A stretch of 64,000 bases of DNA from Magnolia sinica (GCF_029962835.1 NC_080589.1:16699586-16763585); one strand, 5' to 3'. Numbered from the stretch's first letter, positions 36,236-46,944 are shown. Notes: generated by a model not told the origin, from the letters alone. Made by a program: numbers and translations.

Positions 36236-36815
36236 TGTCATGCCGCACACCAACAACGCAGTGAACCGAGATGCAATCTCCGGTCTCACCCACAAATGAT
36301 AAATAGAAAGAAATATAAACTTGAAATAGAATCAAAGCATTCCAAATAAACCACAAGATAAGATATACGTGGAAAAATCCCAAATAAGAGTAAAAAACCA
36401 TGGGTGCAAACTTCCACTATGAAGAAAACAAGATTACAAGTAATGTACTAACCTTTTCCCTTAGATGTATAGAGAAAACCCTTTGCCCATACTATAGAAT
36501 AACTCTCAAGTATTCACCTTAACCCTAGAATAGCCCTATGGACCCCTATTTATAGTTTATGCAACTTCCCTTTCGCACCTCTGCGAAATCGCCTCAAATT
36601 TCTGCAGTTCGTGCAAAACCCACAAAACAAATTTGTGTAACCTCGATTGGTTGAGCAGGGGCCTCGACCGGTTGAGCACCTCGGAGCCTAAAATCTGCTG
36701 CTCACTGGACTTTGAGTCGAGCCAACCCTCGACTGGTCGAGTGGGCCACTCGACCGGTCGAGCAGGGCACTCAATTGGTCGAGCGGCCATCCAGATGTGG
36801 CTCCACATCTTAATA
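36236..36815 (-). repeat. 3' LTR of Copia 2 (LTR Y)
   Basis: Aligns with 54534-55132 and with solo LTR X. TATA box TATAAATAGG on the minus strand near 36545; palindromes at about 36650-36785. The purine tract CCAAGTGGGAGA lies just upstream on the minus strand (about 36818-36829). Confidence 0.88.
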
Positions 36816-36829
36816 ATCTCCCACTTGGA

Positions 36830-37256
36830 GACACATCACCATAAACCTTCGTCTTCTATATCCAGAGTACACCACCTCCCCGTCTTCAAGCCTGAAAACC
36901 AATCAAAGCTGAACAGAGCTTTAACTTCTCCTATATGACCGCTTTGGTCAGCATATCCATAGGATTCTCACTTGTATGAATCTTCTTCAGAGCAACTGAT
37001 CCATCTTCCAGTAACGAACATATAAAGTGATATCTGATATCAATATGCTTGGTCCTTCAATGAAAGGCTGAATTCTTAGCCAAGTGTATTGCACCCTGAC
37101 TGTCACTGTACAGCTTTTAATCTGCTTATTTCTTACCCAACTCTTCCATAAAACCTTGCATCCATACCATCTCCTTGCATGCTTCTGTAGTTACAACATA
37201 TTCTACTTCTGTTGTACTGATAGATACTATCTTCTGTAACTGAGAGACCCAACTGA
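36830..37256 (-). pseudogene. Copia 2 RNase H, C-terminal part
   Basis: Minus strand from the CACTA insertion point: SWVSQLQKIVSISTTEVEYV, then EACKEMVWM and YSDSQGAIHLAKNSAFH, then KHIDIRYHF and SENPMDMLTKAV, the ordered end of a Copia RNase H. A few stops interrupt it. Joined with 46948-47220 it completes the domain. Confidence 0.88.
37254..37256. repeat. CACTA target-site duplication, left
   Basis: TGA directly before the CACTAC end; repeated at 46945-46947. Confidence 0.85.
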
Positions 37257-37304
37257 CACTACTAAAAAATCGAGCAAAGGGTACAGACTTTGAAAGTTTT
37301 TAGC

Positions 37305-37400
37305 TACGGATTAAATCTGTAGTAATTATGCTACAAATTTAATTCATAGCTAAAACCTAATTGATCTGTAGCTAAAGCCTATATCCTCACCAGAACATTA
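37305..37400. repeat. Left subterminal repeats of the CACTA element
   Basis: Variants of 'tagctacggattaaatctgtag' and 'agctaaa' recur close to the left end. Such subterminal motifs are where CACTA transposases bind; the right end has a richer set. Confidence 0.7.
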
Positions 37401-37779
37401 TTAGATATTGATGGTGCTTAAGGGGCTCCATGGGGCCTATTGGAATATATGTGTTTGATCTAAGCCGTTCATCAATTCTAATATATAATTTTAGTGGATT
37501 AGTCCAAAAATTATGTAAATTAAAGGCATACATGGACCACACCATAAGAAATAATAAAAATTAAATTTCAATTGTTAATATGTTGTGTGATCTTATTACA
37601 ACTTCGATCTGACTCGTTTTTTACGTCAACCCTTAAAATAATATTTTAAAATTAATGGACAGAGTGGATAAATAACATACATCACGGTGGGCCCCATGGT
37701 CCTAATGGGCCGTCCGTCATGCGCCCTCCTCAAAATGAAAATCTCAGCCCGCCTTTTTTCTCTTGCCCGCAACATCCGC

Positions 37780-37817
37780 CCTTTTCTCCCTCTCTCCATC
37801 TCCTAAGCTCCCTCACC

Positions 37818-37850
<33 letters not shown>

Positions 37851-38050
37851 GCACTCAGCCTCTCCCCCGCCCTCTCTCGATCTCCCGCTCTCCCTCACCC
37901 TCTCTCTGTCTCTCGCCCGCATTCCCCTCTCTCTGTTTCCCAACCTCTCTCTCTCTCGCTAGCATTTTCAAAACCCCCTTTCGCTGTGAGAAGGAGAAGG
38001 AGAAGAACGGTTAGTCTTTATCTCTCTCTCTCTCTCTCTCTCTCTGTTTC
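37780..38050 (+). repeat. CT-rich tracts, leader-like
   Basis: Two CT microsatellites (about 37820-37851 and 38022-38045) with a pyrimidine-rich stretch between. The Ser/Leu-rich frames they produce are artefacts of the repeat. Such tracts are common in plant 5' UTRs, so this may be a captured gene leader. Confidence 0.5.
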
Positions 38051-41000
38051 TAGAATTAGTTGCATTTGGATGCGCCATTGAAATCTCTATTTCTGTATCT
38101 AATGACTTAAGCGTAGATAATAGGGCTGCAACTTAAACCCAAGTTCTGGTTGTGTTGGGTCAGGTTGTTGAAAAACACCAACCTTATTTAAATTGGTGTT
38201 GGGTTTTCGTTGAGCAAATTCATGCATTTGGGTTGAGTATTGAGGATCTTGGATTGGGTTGTAGATATATGGCATAGAAGCCCCTTTCTACCAAAGATTG
38301 TCTCCAAAAGGTGGCACGATTTGATGGGCCCACATGAGTTTTGGATCTGCCTTATTTTAGAATCCTGTCCACTTGAATTTTTGAAAAACTGATGGACAGA
38401 GTGGATTTATCGTGGCCATCTCTGTAGGCACACATAGCTTATGACTACAAGAAATTCCTGTGGGCGGATTAGGGATTGCCCGAGTAACACCGCAGCATGT
38501 GTTTTTCCTGACCGTGGGCCCACCTTGATGTGTGTTTTATATCCACATAGTTCATCAGTTTTTCCAGATCATTGTATGGGATGTTCCCAAAAATGAAATA
38601 TATCCAAATTTCAGGTGGACAACCTCATAGAAAAGGCTAGTGATTAATCATTAAAAACTTTCTTGCATGCCACAAAAGATTTAAATCGGGCTGATATTTG
38701 TGTTTGACCTTACTAACAAGAGGAAAATAAATATTAAGGTGGAGTTGGGAAGTTTTTAATGGTGGGCGATTATTTCTTGTGTTGTGGTTCATATGAGATT
38801 TGATTTGCTTGAATTTGACATTAAATCCTTCTTATAAATGAATCTCTTTCCAAAAGGTGGCATGATTTTTATGTGGTCCAAAGCAGATCCTGCATAGTGT
38901 AGGCTTCTTAACAGCAGATGTTTTCAATGATAACTAGTTCAGGTATATAGACTTGCAGCTAAGTTGTCAACAGGGATGCATATTGCATACTAAGTTACTC
39001 AGTGAGCCCACCGTTATGTCTTCTTGACTTATCATGAAGTATGTAACATACACGGGGGACTCTTTGTGCATGCATGTACACCTCACAGATTTTTTTAAAA
39101 AGGCTTTTGCAAGCTTGAAATTTTAAATGCTCACTGGATTCCCTCCTCTGTTTTTTTATGGTGAGGATGTGAAAGCGCAACTTTCTTAGTGTTGAGTGCA
39201 TCTAGTTGTGCCCATGTATATAATTACCTTTGCAATATAAAAATGAAAAATGATAATAAAGTTAGTACATTGACCCGTCTTGCAATATATATTTTCTCTG
39301 TTAAGAGCCATTTATACCATGTTTGCAAAAACATGTTAAAACTGAAAGTATTTTTCTTTTGAGACTTTTTATGAAATATCTCATTGTAGTGGTTTCATAG
39401 AAACCACATTGGGTAGAGCAAAATGTTAGCAACATTATTAATTTGTTGTAAAAATAAAATGATTGCAAACTCCTTAATACATTGTATTTGGTTGATAATA
39501 TATGTCTGGGTTCAATCATTTGATAGTGCAGTGAGTATCTTTGGTTTTATGGTTTTACTTGTACATTCCTATATTGATTGCTCATGTATGACAGTTATGC
39601 GCATTCTTTCAGGTGGATGTTACATATGGGAGGATTAGAGCTGCATATTTCATATTCAAGCTTATGTTGTTGTCATACATGCAGATCAATTCTTCTATGT
39701 TTGAGTGCATGGCGATTGGATCTGAAAATTTGAGATTTTCATTCATTTATTTCATGGCTTTCGGTAAGATCTTCTTTAATTGTTAATTTATTTAATTTGA
39801 ATGGAAGAAGGATTGATTATTCAATGCAAACTCAATTTATGGAGAGGTGTAGTTTTAGTCTAAAAATACTTGAGCTTTCATTTGAAATTAAAAAAAAAAG
39901 GAATTATACTTAATTCGTTGTTTCATTTCTTGGCATATAGCTCAAAGAGGACTGCATGCATAAGAGCATCTGATGATTTTTGGCTAAGAGTCCCAGCTCA
40001 AAGAGGACTGCTGTTATTGGGTAACATCTATCATATGTAATGATCAATTCAAATTTGATTGAGAATCCAAATACACCTTTCTTGCATATGCTTTTCCAGC
40101 CACTACAACTCGGATCTCTATTTGGCTCTGGTTTTCCCGATTTTCTCAATAAAACAGTTTGATTGAAGACTGATTTGCTCTGTTTTTCCTGATTTTCTCT
40201 TGTTTTTATAGAAATTAGGGTTTGGAGAAGCTATCTTGAAGAAATTCTAGGCCATTGACTCACAAGTGTAGCTGGGTCACATGCATTTCACTCAACTCGA
40301 AGAAGCTAAAACCGTCTACATGACAGCTCCCACGCGGGCCTCGTTCCTAACATCACAGTGCACCCCACCTGATGAATGGACTAACCCTTGCCTAATTGGT
40401 AATCTGGACCTAATTTGCTGAATGCTTGCTTGAATTACAGAATCACATCGCCATTGGAAAGTTAACTTGATAAGCTAAAACTGATTTATTTATTTATTTA
40501 TTTATTTTTTATAGCTTGAGTGATGTTTAACCTTTGAACTATAGCCATGCTCTTTGTTGACAAAAAATGGATAACCACCTTGATTATTGTCAGCAACAAG
40601 CCTTTTGAGGCAAATATCTGTAGAATGATAAAACCATGAAGTCATCGACTTGGGTTTCATCTTGGACCCCTAACATTGTTTCACGAGAACCCTTGGCCAA
40701 GCCTGCATCACAGGTGAGTGATGTATCCGTCAAATTCACTTAAAATTTGCTTCTAGGAATAGATTCACATAGAGAAGCCTCCATTAAGTTGTGTTTATAG
40801 GTTTTAGGTTTTCCAGAAGACAAAATCCGTCCCTTCTCCTTTGTTATTTCCATTGTAACAAACATGTCCTTTGTTTATCTGTTGCAATAAATTAATAACC
40901 ACTTTATCATTCTTATGTTAGTTGGGTATATTTTCAGTATTACCTGTGTCAATGAAAAAAGTTCTTTAAAGCTATTCTTTGGGCATATTGGTTCTTTGAA

Positions 41001-41149
41001 GAAAAACTTTTCTTTTAGTTTCTCTCTGTATAGTTTCTTTGGGCACTACTCATTATACCACAGCTTAGCGTAAGTTTTTTATGGCATTTTCATTTTATGG
41101 TTTCTGTTTTTGAAGTTTTTGATAACAATTCCTTGGATGTGGGTCTAGA

Positions 41150-41358
41150 TGTTGTATTTTTGACCTTTTCTTTCTAGGTTTTGTTAGGTTATTTTAGTTG
41201 TTTTAGTTGTCTTTTCTTTGTATAACTCCTTTAGGTTTTCTAGTCTTTTGCCTCTTCTTTTTTCCTTAAATTTTTTTCCTTTCCTTTTGTTTTCTTCCTA
41301 TTTATAGTCCCTTGTGTGCTTTAATAAATTTCTCATCTTTCAAAAAAAAAAAAAAAAA
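41150..41358 (+). mobile_element. Possible LINE 3' end (truncated copy)
   Basis: T-rich sequence, 'tgtgctttaataaatttctc', then an A tail of about 16 residues, as at plant L1 3' ends. A weak TSD candidate, ACAAAAA(A/G)TGGAT, follows the tail (41361) and occurs near 40562. No coding part is seen. Confidence 0.35.
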
Positions 41359-41816
41359 CACAAAAAGTGGATGTGTTAAATGAACTTCTTGTTAATTTTT
41401 CATATTATTTAAGATTCTTGCAACATTATATATATGAATTTATATTTGTAGACTACTTATATATATTGTTTCCTTTCATAATCTACTTTCTCATTCTTTT
41501 CGGGTGGTTGTTATTACTTTCTCAGTCGTTGGTCCTATTGTGGGTAGAGCATAGCTGAAATTCACACTGTTTATACAATCTGAAATTTTCAACTCAACTA
41601 TTGAATTTGGGATATGGACCACTTTCTCTTCAACTTTCCATTTGACAATTACCAATGGGATGGTTAGACTTTTGTAAATTAGCATGCATGTATGCAGTGT
41701 CTTGGGTTATGATAATGTTGCGAGTTGGGGGGAAAGCATATTGTAGAGATATGTTGTCTTATTTATGGACATTATGATCACTTAAGTTTTCAGTTTCTAC
41801 AACTAGGCCTGTTGTT

Positions 41817-41939
41817 CAGTGTTCCAAACCATCAATATGATGGGCCATGCCCCATATTGGTTGCCCATGTACCAATAGCCATTCAGTTTGGAAGAGCCTA
41901 GCCAAGAATTCTTGGCCTTCATTTGTTTTTGGAACACTG
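41817..41939. mobile_element. Small foldback element (hAT-like MITE candidate)
   Basis: A 123-bp segment with 12-bp inverted ends CAGTGTTCCAAA / TTTGGAACACTG differing only in spacing. CAG-starting ends are typical of hAT MITEs, but the 8-bp flanks match only partly. Confidence 0.4.
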
Positions 41940-42597
41940 CTGTATTAGAACCGGAAGCTTGAGAAAATGAAAATTGGACAAACGCCTCATCTTAATTTTC
42001 ATTCTTTTGATTGTCCTGTCTATATATATGTTGGCCACTGGATAAAGGGTCAGAACTTCCCCATCTAATCTGGGAGACTTAGAATGCATGGGCCATACAT
42101 AGGCCCTCAAATAAATATGGTTTGGATCCCTGAACCATGGGCTATATGCAAGCAAACTGCATAGTTATTCTTAGGTCAAGCATTGTATCCTACCTCTTTT
42201 AGTTATGCTTTTACAGGGGATCTTGTGCTTTATTTTGTGATTCTAGTTGTTTTTTGAAATGACCATGTTTTTCTACATTCATCATTAATATTGTCACACC
42301 ATCTTCCTCTTTCATACCTTCTGCTTTGGTTTATGTAGCAGATTGTAAGAATCCTTAGGCCATCTCTAGGTTTTACTGCATTCATCATTAATTTGAAAGT
42401 GTCCCAAACATGCTGATTGCAGCTGGTTCAATGTCTTTGCATCAATCAGTTTCAGATGAGCTGGCCTTTTGCAATTGCTTTTTTTTTTATTTAAATTTTT
42501 ACTGGCTTAAATCCAAATTACAGTTTTATGGCCAGTAGCTGATTGGAGTTTGTTGTGTTTTGTGGTTTTTTTTTTTGTTTTGATGGTAACAATGCAG

Positions 42598-42762
42598 TGT
42601 TTGGGTGATGACGAATAAACGAACTAGAAGATTGTCCCAAATGCCGAAAGAAGTTAGAGGGGAAATAGAACCTTATTTTATCGAGCATGCTGCTATCTTG
42701 GATGAGGACAGCCGAAAACTGCCAAAGCTCAACGATAACTCTGCGGATTACATGAGGCGAGA
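42598..42762 (+). pseudogene. FATB: Captured FATB acyl-ACP thioesterase exon
   Basis: One exon with an AG acceptor (42596-42597) and a GT donor (42763). It reads VWVMTNKRTRRLSQMP, then EVRGEIEPYF and ILDEDSRKLPKL, closing NDNSADYM. This is the middle segment of plastid FATB thioesterases (WVMMNK.TRRLSK.P..EVR.EI.P), which release palmitate and other saturated fatty acids from ACP. The frame is open in this exon but all other exons, including the catalytic ones, are absent. It cannot be functional alone. FATB rather than FATA is preferred from MMNK-type wording and EVRGEI; FATA has a different sequence here. Confidence 0.85.
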
Positions 42763-43142
42763 GTGAGCATATAATTTCTTCTATTTCCTTTTTTCCTTTT
42801 TTGTCAAGTGGTCAGTATACACTGTGTATCATCTGTGTTTGGGTAAACCATATTCCGGCAATATGATTGGTATTGGAAACATTTGAAAATCATATATGCT
42901 CCCAGTGATTTTATATTAGATTTTGATTTCCTTCGAATATGCTCGTGACACGTGGTTTCTCTCTGGTAGTAGTGAAGTTAGGAGAGTATCTTAGTACCAT
43001 AATTACTATATTGATTTGCTAGAGCATTTGATTCAAACATGGATGATTTCTATTTTAATGATTGTCTGAGGTCATTTCATAATTGCTTCCCAAATTCATG
43101 ATCCTTGATGTGTCGCTGACATACATTATTTAATTTAATTAG

Positions 43143-43544
43143 GTTCGTGTAATACACGAATGGGCCTGGGCAGGTACTCCAAATGAAGGGGCTGCTTGGC
43201 TCCATTTGTAGAGACTAGTTGATACATGGCACAGGTACTGTTAATTCCAGTGACTGGAGGAGTTGTCGTTGGCATGATGCATGGATTACTTGAAATTTTC
43301 GACCAAATAAAGCAGCCAAGGTCTTCTCAAAGGCAGGGCTTTGATCTGCTGGCTGGAGTCTTCCCTAGAATAAAGGCCATACAGGCTGCTGTAACATTAG
43401 GCACTGGTTGTTCTTTAACTCTTGAGGGACCCAATGTTGATATTGGTAAATCATGTGCAAATGGGTGTCCGGCAATGATGGAAAACAACAACGAAAGGAG
43501 GATAACTCTCGTGGCAACTGGTGCAGCTTATGGAATTTCTTCAG
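43143..43544 (+). pseudogene. Captured CLC-f-type chloride channel exon
   Basis: Begins after AG at 43141-43142 with VRVIHEWAWAGTPNEGAAWL and ends GISSG before GTTCGG. The middle reads LLIPVTGGVVVGMMHGLLEI, GFDLLAGVFP, then AAVTLGTGCSL and VDIGKSCANGC, characteristic of plant CLC-f (a member of the anion channel/transporter family in endomembranes). Damage: a TAG at about 43209 where the family has Gln, a 1-base deletion at about 43233 (WHR/ILLIP), and GPEGP changed to TLEGP in the anion-selectivity motif. Only one exon is present, so it is a dead fragment. Confidence 0.88.
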
Positions 43545-44191
43545 GTTCGGTATTTCTCTCAATTTTTTGCTCTGCAGATGTGAATGGTTGGTCTAGTTGA
43601 ATGACTGACCATGTCTTTGTCGAAAGTTGCTTTGAAACCCACCACCTCTACATGTTTGAATTTTGGGCTTGTTTGGCTAGAATGCAATCTGGGGAATGTA
43701 ACAAGGTTGTATCAACAAGACATTCACACCTATTTGGGAAGCAGTAAATGCTGCAGCAAGTTGTTTGCATTTTCTTTCCCCTCAACAAGAGAGTACAACT
43801 TTTTTTTTCTTTTTCTTTTCAAAAAGTCGAATGGAGGGAAAACAGTTTGTCTCTGATATCTACAGGTTGTCACCAAAAACCTTTCCTAATTGACTATTTT
43901 TCAATGCCCTTAATGCAGAAGCTAGGCCTAGAACTAATATTGAAACCAACACAAATTTTAAAATTCTGCTCCATCTCATTTTAGATCAATTTACTGTTCA
44001 CATACTTTTTTTTTTGAAACAAAATATGTCTTCATTGATAGAAAATTCTGTAGGATTTGATTCACAAACAAAATTTACTGTTCACATACAATTGCCAAAC
44101 AACATTGAAGTTAAATTGTGAATCCTTTGTTATCAGATTCAAATTAAATAGTAGGATTTGATTCACTATCAATTTTATTAACACGCTTTCC

Positions 44192-44316
44192 TCATCAGTT
44201 CATTTGGGGGAGTTTTGTAAGCGCCCGTAGCGTAGCTACGACGCTACGTAGCGTTAGCAAATAACATAAATCCCGCTAACTTTAAGATCTTCAACGTCAT
44301 CAGTTCATTTGGGGGA
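44192..44316. repeat. 20-bp direct repeat flanking a palindromic 85-bp insert
   Basis: TCATCAGTTCATTTGGGGGA occurs at 44192-44211 and 44297-44316. Between them lies a palindrome-rich block (CGCTACGTAGCG and GTAGCGT..ACGCTAC near 44226-44253). Looks like a small insertion with a 20-bp duplication. Confidence 0.6.
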
Positions 44317-44997
44317 TTGGTAAACAAGATCTTTAGACTCATGCAATGGAGTTCATGAGGTGAAGGATATATTTTGATACGGGCTTTCTTATACGATTAT
44401 CTTCTCGATTTCCTTTGTGCCATTGGTTTTGATTAATAAGTGTCAAAATTAATTTAATGAAAATGTGAAGCTGTCTTTAGCTTTCAAATGCATCTCAACA
44501 ATCGACATTACTATATGCATGGATATTTGAACTATCTGCTTATTTGCCTTGATATCAAGAGTTTTACCTTAATAGAAAAAGTTATTGGCTATTGTTTATT
44601 GGAACTCTTTTATGTTCATAATCGTGTTTCAGTGGTAGAACACTTGGATTGCATTTGGCCTTATTTTTTCAGTGTTGAGCTATCTAATGTTGGTTCATGT
44701 TCCCAAACAAAATGTTTAATCCATTGTTTCTGAATTGTCAACTTTAGAAAAGATTCAAGTATCTAATGCTAGGGCTAAAATTAAACAAAATGAAGAGAAT
44801 GAAACTAATTAGGATAATGAATAGAGGATGGATAGATGAAGATTTTGTAAATTCATTCCTTTCAGAATTTTTGATGAAAAATTTACAAGTTTGAGTGAGA
44901 ATTTGAGAGTTTGCTGCTCCTGTTACTTGTTTACTTGTTGCAAATGTCTTTTATTCATAGCAGATCTTGACTAGTTTTTATGTGAACAAATTCCTAG

Positions 44998-45124
44998 GTA
45001 TGTGGATCCACTCAATATAACTGCAATGGCATGTCCCGCACTATCGTTATGTCCTCTGGCAATACCAGAAGCTATGCGTGGAATTCCTAACATTCTCAAT
45101 CGGGTTCGAGCTGTATTTGATAAG
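44998..45124 (+). pseudogene. SIR: Captured sulfite reductase exon 1 of 4
   Basis: After AG at 44996-44997 it reads [20 protein letters not shown], then [20 protein letters not shown] and DK, matching ferredoxin-sulfite reductase, the plastid enzyme that reduces sulfite to sulfide in cysteine synthesis. C of ACPALSLC belongs to the conserved cluster-ligand region (ACPA.PLCPLAITEAE). The donor reads AAG/GCAAGC, a GC-AG type intron, or GT mutated to GC. Confidence 0.9.
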
Positions 45125-45267
45125 GCAAGCCATAAAGCTATATACTCACATTTTTTTTTTCTTTTTTCTTTTTGGTGTGTAATTCAAAAATGAACAGAAA
45201 ATATGCATTAAACCTGTTTTTCCATGGGGTCACCCAGACACTTGAAAATGGTGTTTTGTTGTTACAA

Positions 45268-45378
45268 GTTGGCCTCAAGTACAATGAGTCAGTGGTAATA
45301 AGGGTAACTGGATGCCCTAGTGCCAGACCTTATATAGCTGAGCTTGGACTGGTTGGCGATGGACCCAACATGTACCAG
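45268..45378 (+). pseudogene. SIR: Captured sulfite reductase exon 2 of 4
   Basis: Reads [20 protein letters not shown], then [17 protein letters not shown] and a CAG/GTATTT donor. Family members have GCPNGCARPYMAELG, with the Cys of NGC ligating the siroheme-linked 4Fe-4S cluster. Here NGC is missing and the Cys is lost, so the product would be inactive. The acceptor is ACAA instead of ACAG. Confidence 0.9.
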
Positions 45379-45652
45379 GTATTTCGCATGCTAAATTTGT
45401 CGAAACCCTAGAAACAAATGTATCATAGATGAGTTATATTCTTTTACAAGGATAAGTACCATGTAGTTGCCAGAATGGTGATTTGAGCACGACACGTCCT
45501 GTCCACCCCCAAAAATCGGGAAAAATCCCAAACAAACAAGAACATTGAGATATCCTTCTAAAGATCCATTACAGGATGTCTCTTATAAATCTTTAAAAAA
45601 GGACTTATTTTAGAAGGATGAATGATGGGGTATTTTTGCATGTTTCAAATAG

Positions 45653-45811
45653 GTCTGGCTCGGGGGAACACCTAACCAAACCTCACTATTAAAATGTTTC
45701 ATGAATAAGGTGAAGATTCATGATCTAGAAAAGGTTTTGGAGCCATTGTTCTACAATTGGAGGCGCAAATGTCAACAGGGAGAATCTTTCGGCGATTTCA
45801 CAACCCACCTG
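45653..45811 (+). pseudogene. SIR: Captured sulfite reductase exon 3 of 4
   Basis: Between AATAG and CTG/GTGAAT it reads VWLGGTPNQTSLLKCFMNKV, KIHDLEKVLEPLFYNWRR and ESFGDFTTHL, in frame and close to the family sequence. Confidence 0.9.
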
Positions 45812-46100
45812 GTGAATACCCAAGTTTGTATTTGGGTCATGTTATTTACAACATCTGAATTTTTTTCAGCCATACTTGCAACTTGAATTATTTCATGGGT
45901 TTTAGGATCTGAAATTTAGCGAATGTCTAATCATTTTTAAAAGAACACTACCACAGAAAATTTCTATATCAGCAGTGTCTCAATGCTTGGTTTTGCCCCA
46001 TTTTCATCTACATATCATTCCAGGGGCAATTAATAGAAAATCTGAACGGTTCTATACCGGCAAAGTAAGCATACATTAAGTTTCTTCTTGTCCTATGTAG

Positions 46101-46307
46101 GGCTTTGACAAACTAAAAGAGACAGTTGAGAAGTGGGAGGGCATAGCAAAGGCACTGGCATGATTAAATCTAAAGCTTTTTGCTGACAAAGACACATACA
46201 AAGCCATGAATGAACTTGTAAAGCTGCAGAACAAGATTGCTCACCAGCTGGCCATGGAAGTCATCCGTAACTTTGTTGCTGCCCAGCAAAATGGTAAAAG
46301 TGAATGA
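46101..46307 (+). pseudogene. SIR: Captured sulfite reductase exon 4 of 4 (C-terminus)
   Basis: After TGTAG it reads GFDKLKETVEKWEGIAKALA, a TGA stop at about 46161-46163, then LNLKLFADKDTYKAMNELV, HQLAMEVIRNFVAAQQNGKS and the normal stop at 46305-46307. The internal TGA is at a site that is a sense codon in the family. The exon order and spacing match a genomic copy, so capture was at DNA level. Confidence 0.9.
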
Positions 46308-46619
46308 TCAACCCTTTTTTTCAGCCATTGCTATTTGTTAAGTAAATTCCAGTTTAGATGAACTTATCTTTTTTCTTTTTTCTAAATCATGGATGAGTGA
46401 GACTTAGTTGAAAAGAACTTGAGATATATAACCATCTACCAGGCTATTGCATCGTTTTCCCCTGTACAAATAGTTTTGATTTTAATTTATTTTTTTTAAT
46501 ATAAAGCGATCCCTTTGTCATAAGGCCATGGTATGAAATGAAGATTGTAATTGAATGAATGAATGATCATGCAGGTTGTAATTGAATGAATGAATGAATG
46601 ATTATAAAAAAAAATTTAA

Positions 46620-46944
46620 TGTAGGCAATAGCTACGGATATTAACCGTAGCTGTTACTCTGACAACCGTAGCTGTTATAAAATTCGGCATTTGATATGGA
46701 TCCAACACTACTTTTAGCTACCAATAATATCTGTAGTTGTAGGTGCTTTTGGCTACAGAAATATTTGCTACGGATTATATCCGTAGCTATTTTAAGCTAT
46801 GGCTACGGATTAAATCCGTAGCCATAGGTTTTAGACCTATTGGCTTGGCACCTACGATGATGGTCATGTTACGGATTTAATCCGTAGCCATAGGTGTATG
46901 GCTATGGATTAAATCCGTAGCCTTTGCCCATTTTTCTGGTAGTG
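46620..46944. repeat. Right subterminal repeats of the CACTA element
   Basis: About eight copies of CTACGGAT(T/A)..ATCCGTAG-type palindromes occur before the right end TTTTTCTGGTAGTG. They match the left subterminal motifs and mark transposase-binding DNA. Confidence 0.85.

Larger units (their letters stand above)
37401..42597. other. CACTA interior, no recognised gene
   Basis: About 5 kb without an identifiable protein domain. It holds a CT-rich block (37780-38050) of 5'-leader type, a small foldback element (41817-41939), a LINE-like 3' end (about 41150-41358) and one exon-like segment (40636-40713) ending in a perfect CAG/GTGAGT donor. Captured promoter or intron sequence from unknown genes is likely but unproven. 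Confidence 0.5.
37257..46944. mobile_element. CACTA (En/Spm) transposon carrying three host gene fragments
   Basis: A 9,688-bp element. Left end: CACTACTAAAAAATCGAGCA. The right end, inverted, starts CACTACCAGAAAAATGGGCA. A TGA duplication of the 3-bp size typical of CACTA flanks it. Subterminal repeats of the form CTACGGAT-ATCCGTAG occur at both ends. It sits inside the Copia 2 RNase H (between IFTLGSAAV and SWVSQLQK). I find no transposase. Inside lie, left to right and all plus strand, an FATB exon, a CLC-f-type exon and four sulfite reductase exons, with introns. It is a non-autonomous Pack-CACTA-like element that captured genomic DNA. Confidence 0.92.

Noticed and set aside
37719-38081. 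Ser/Leu-rich protein frames
   Set aside because: They are translations of CT microsatellites in three frames; no domain or codon signal supports coding.
43226-46307. A single functional CLC or sulfite reductase gene
   Set aside because: The segment joins parts of two different proteins, has stops, a frameshift and a lost catalytic Cys, and lies inside a CACTA transposon.
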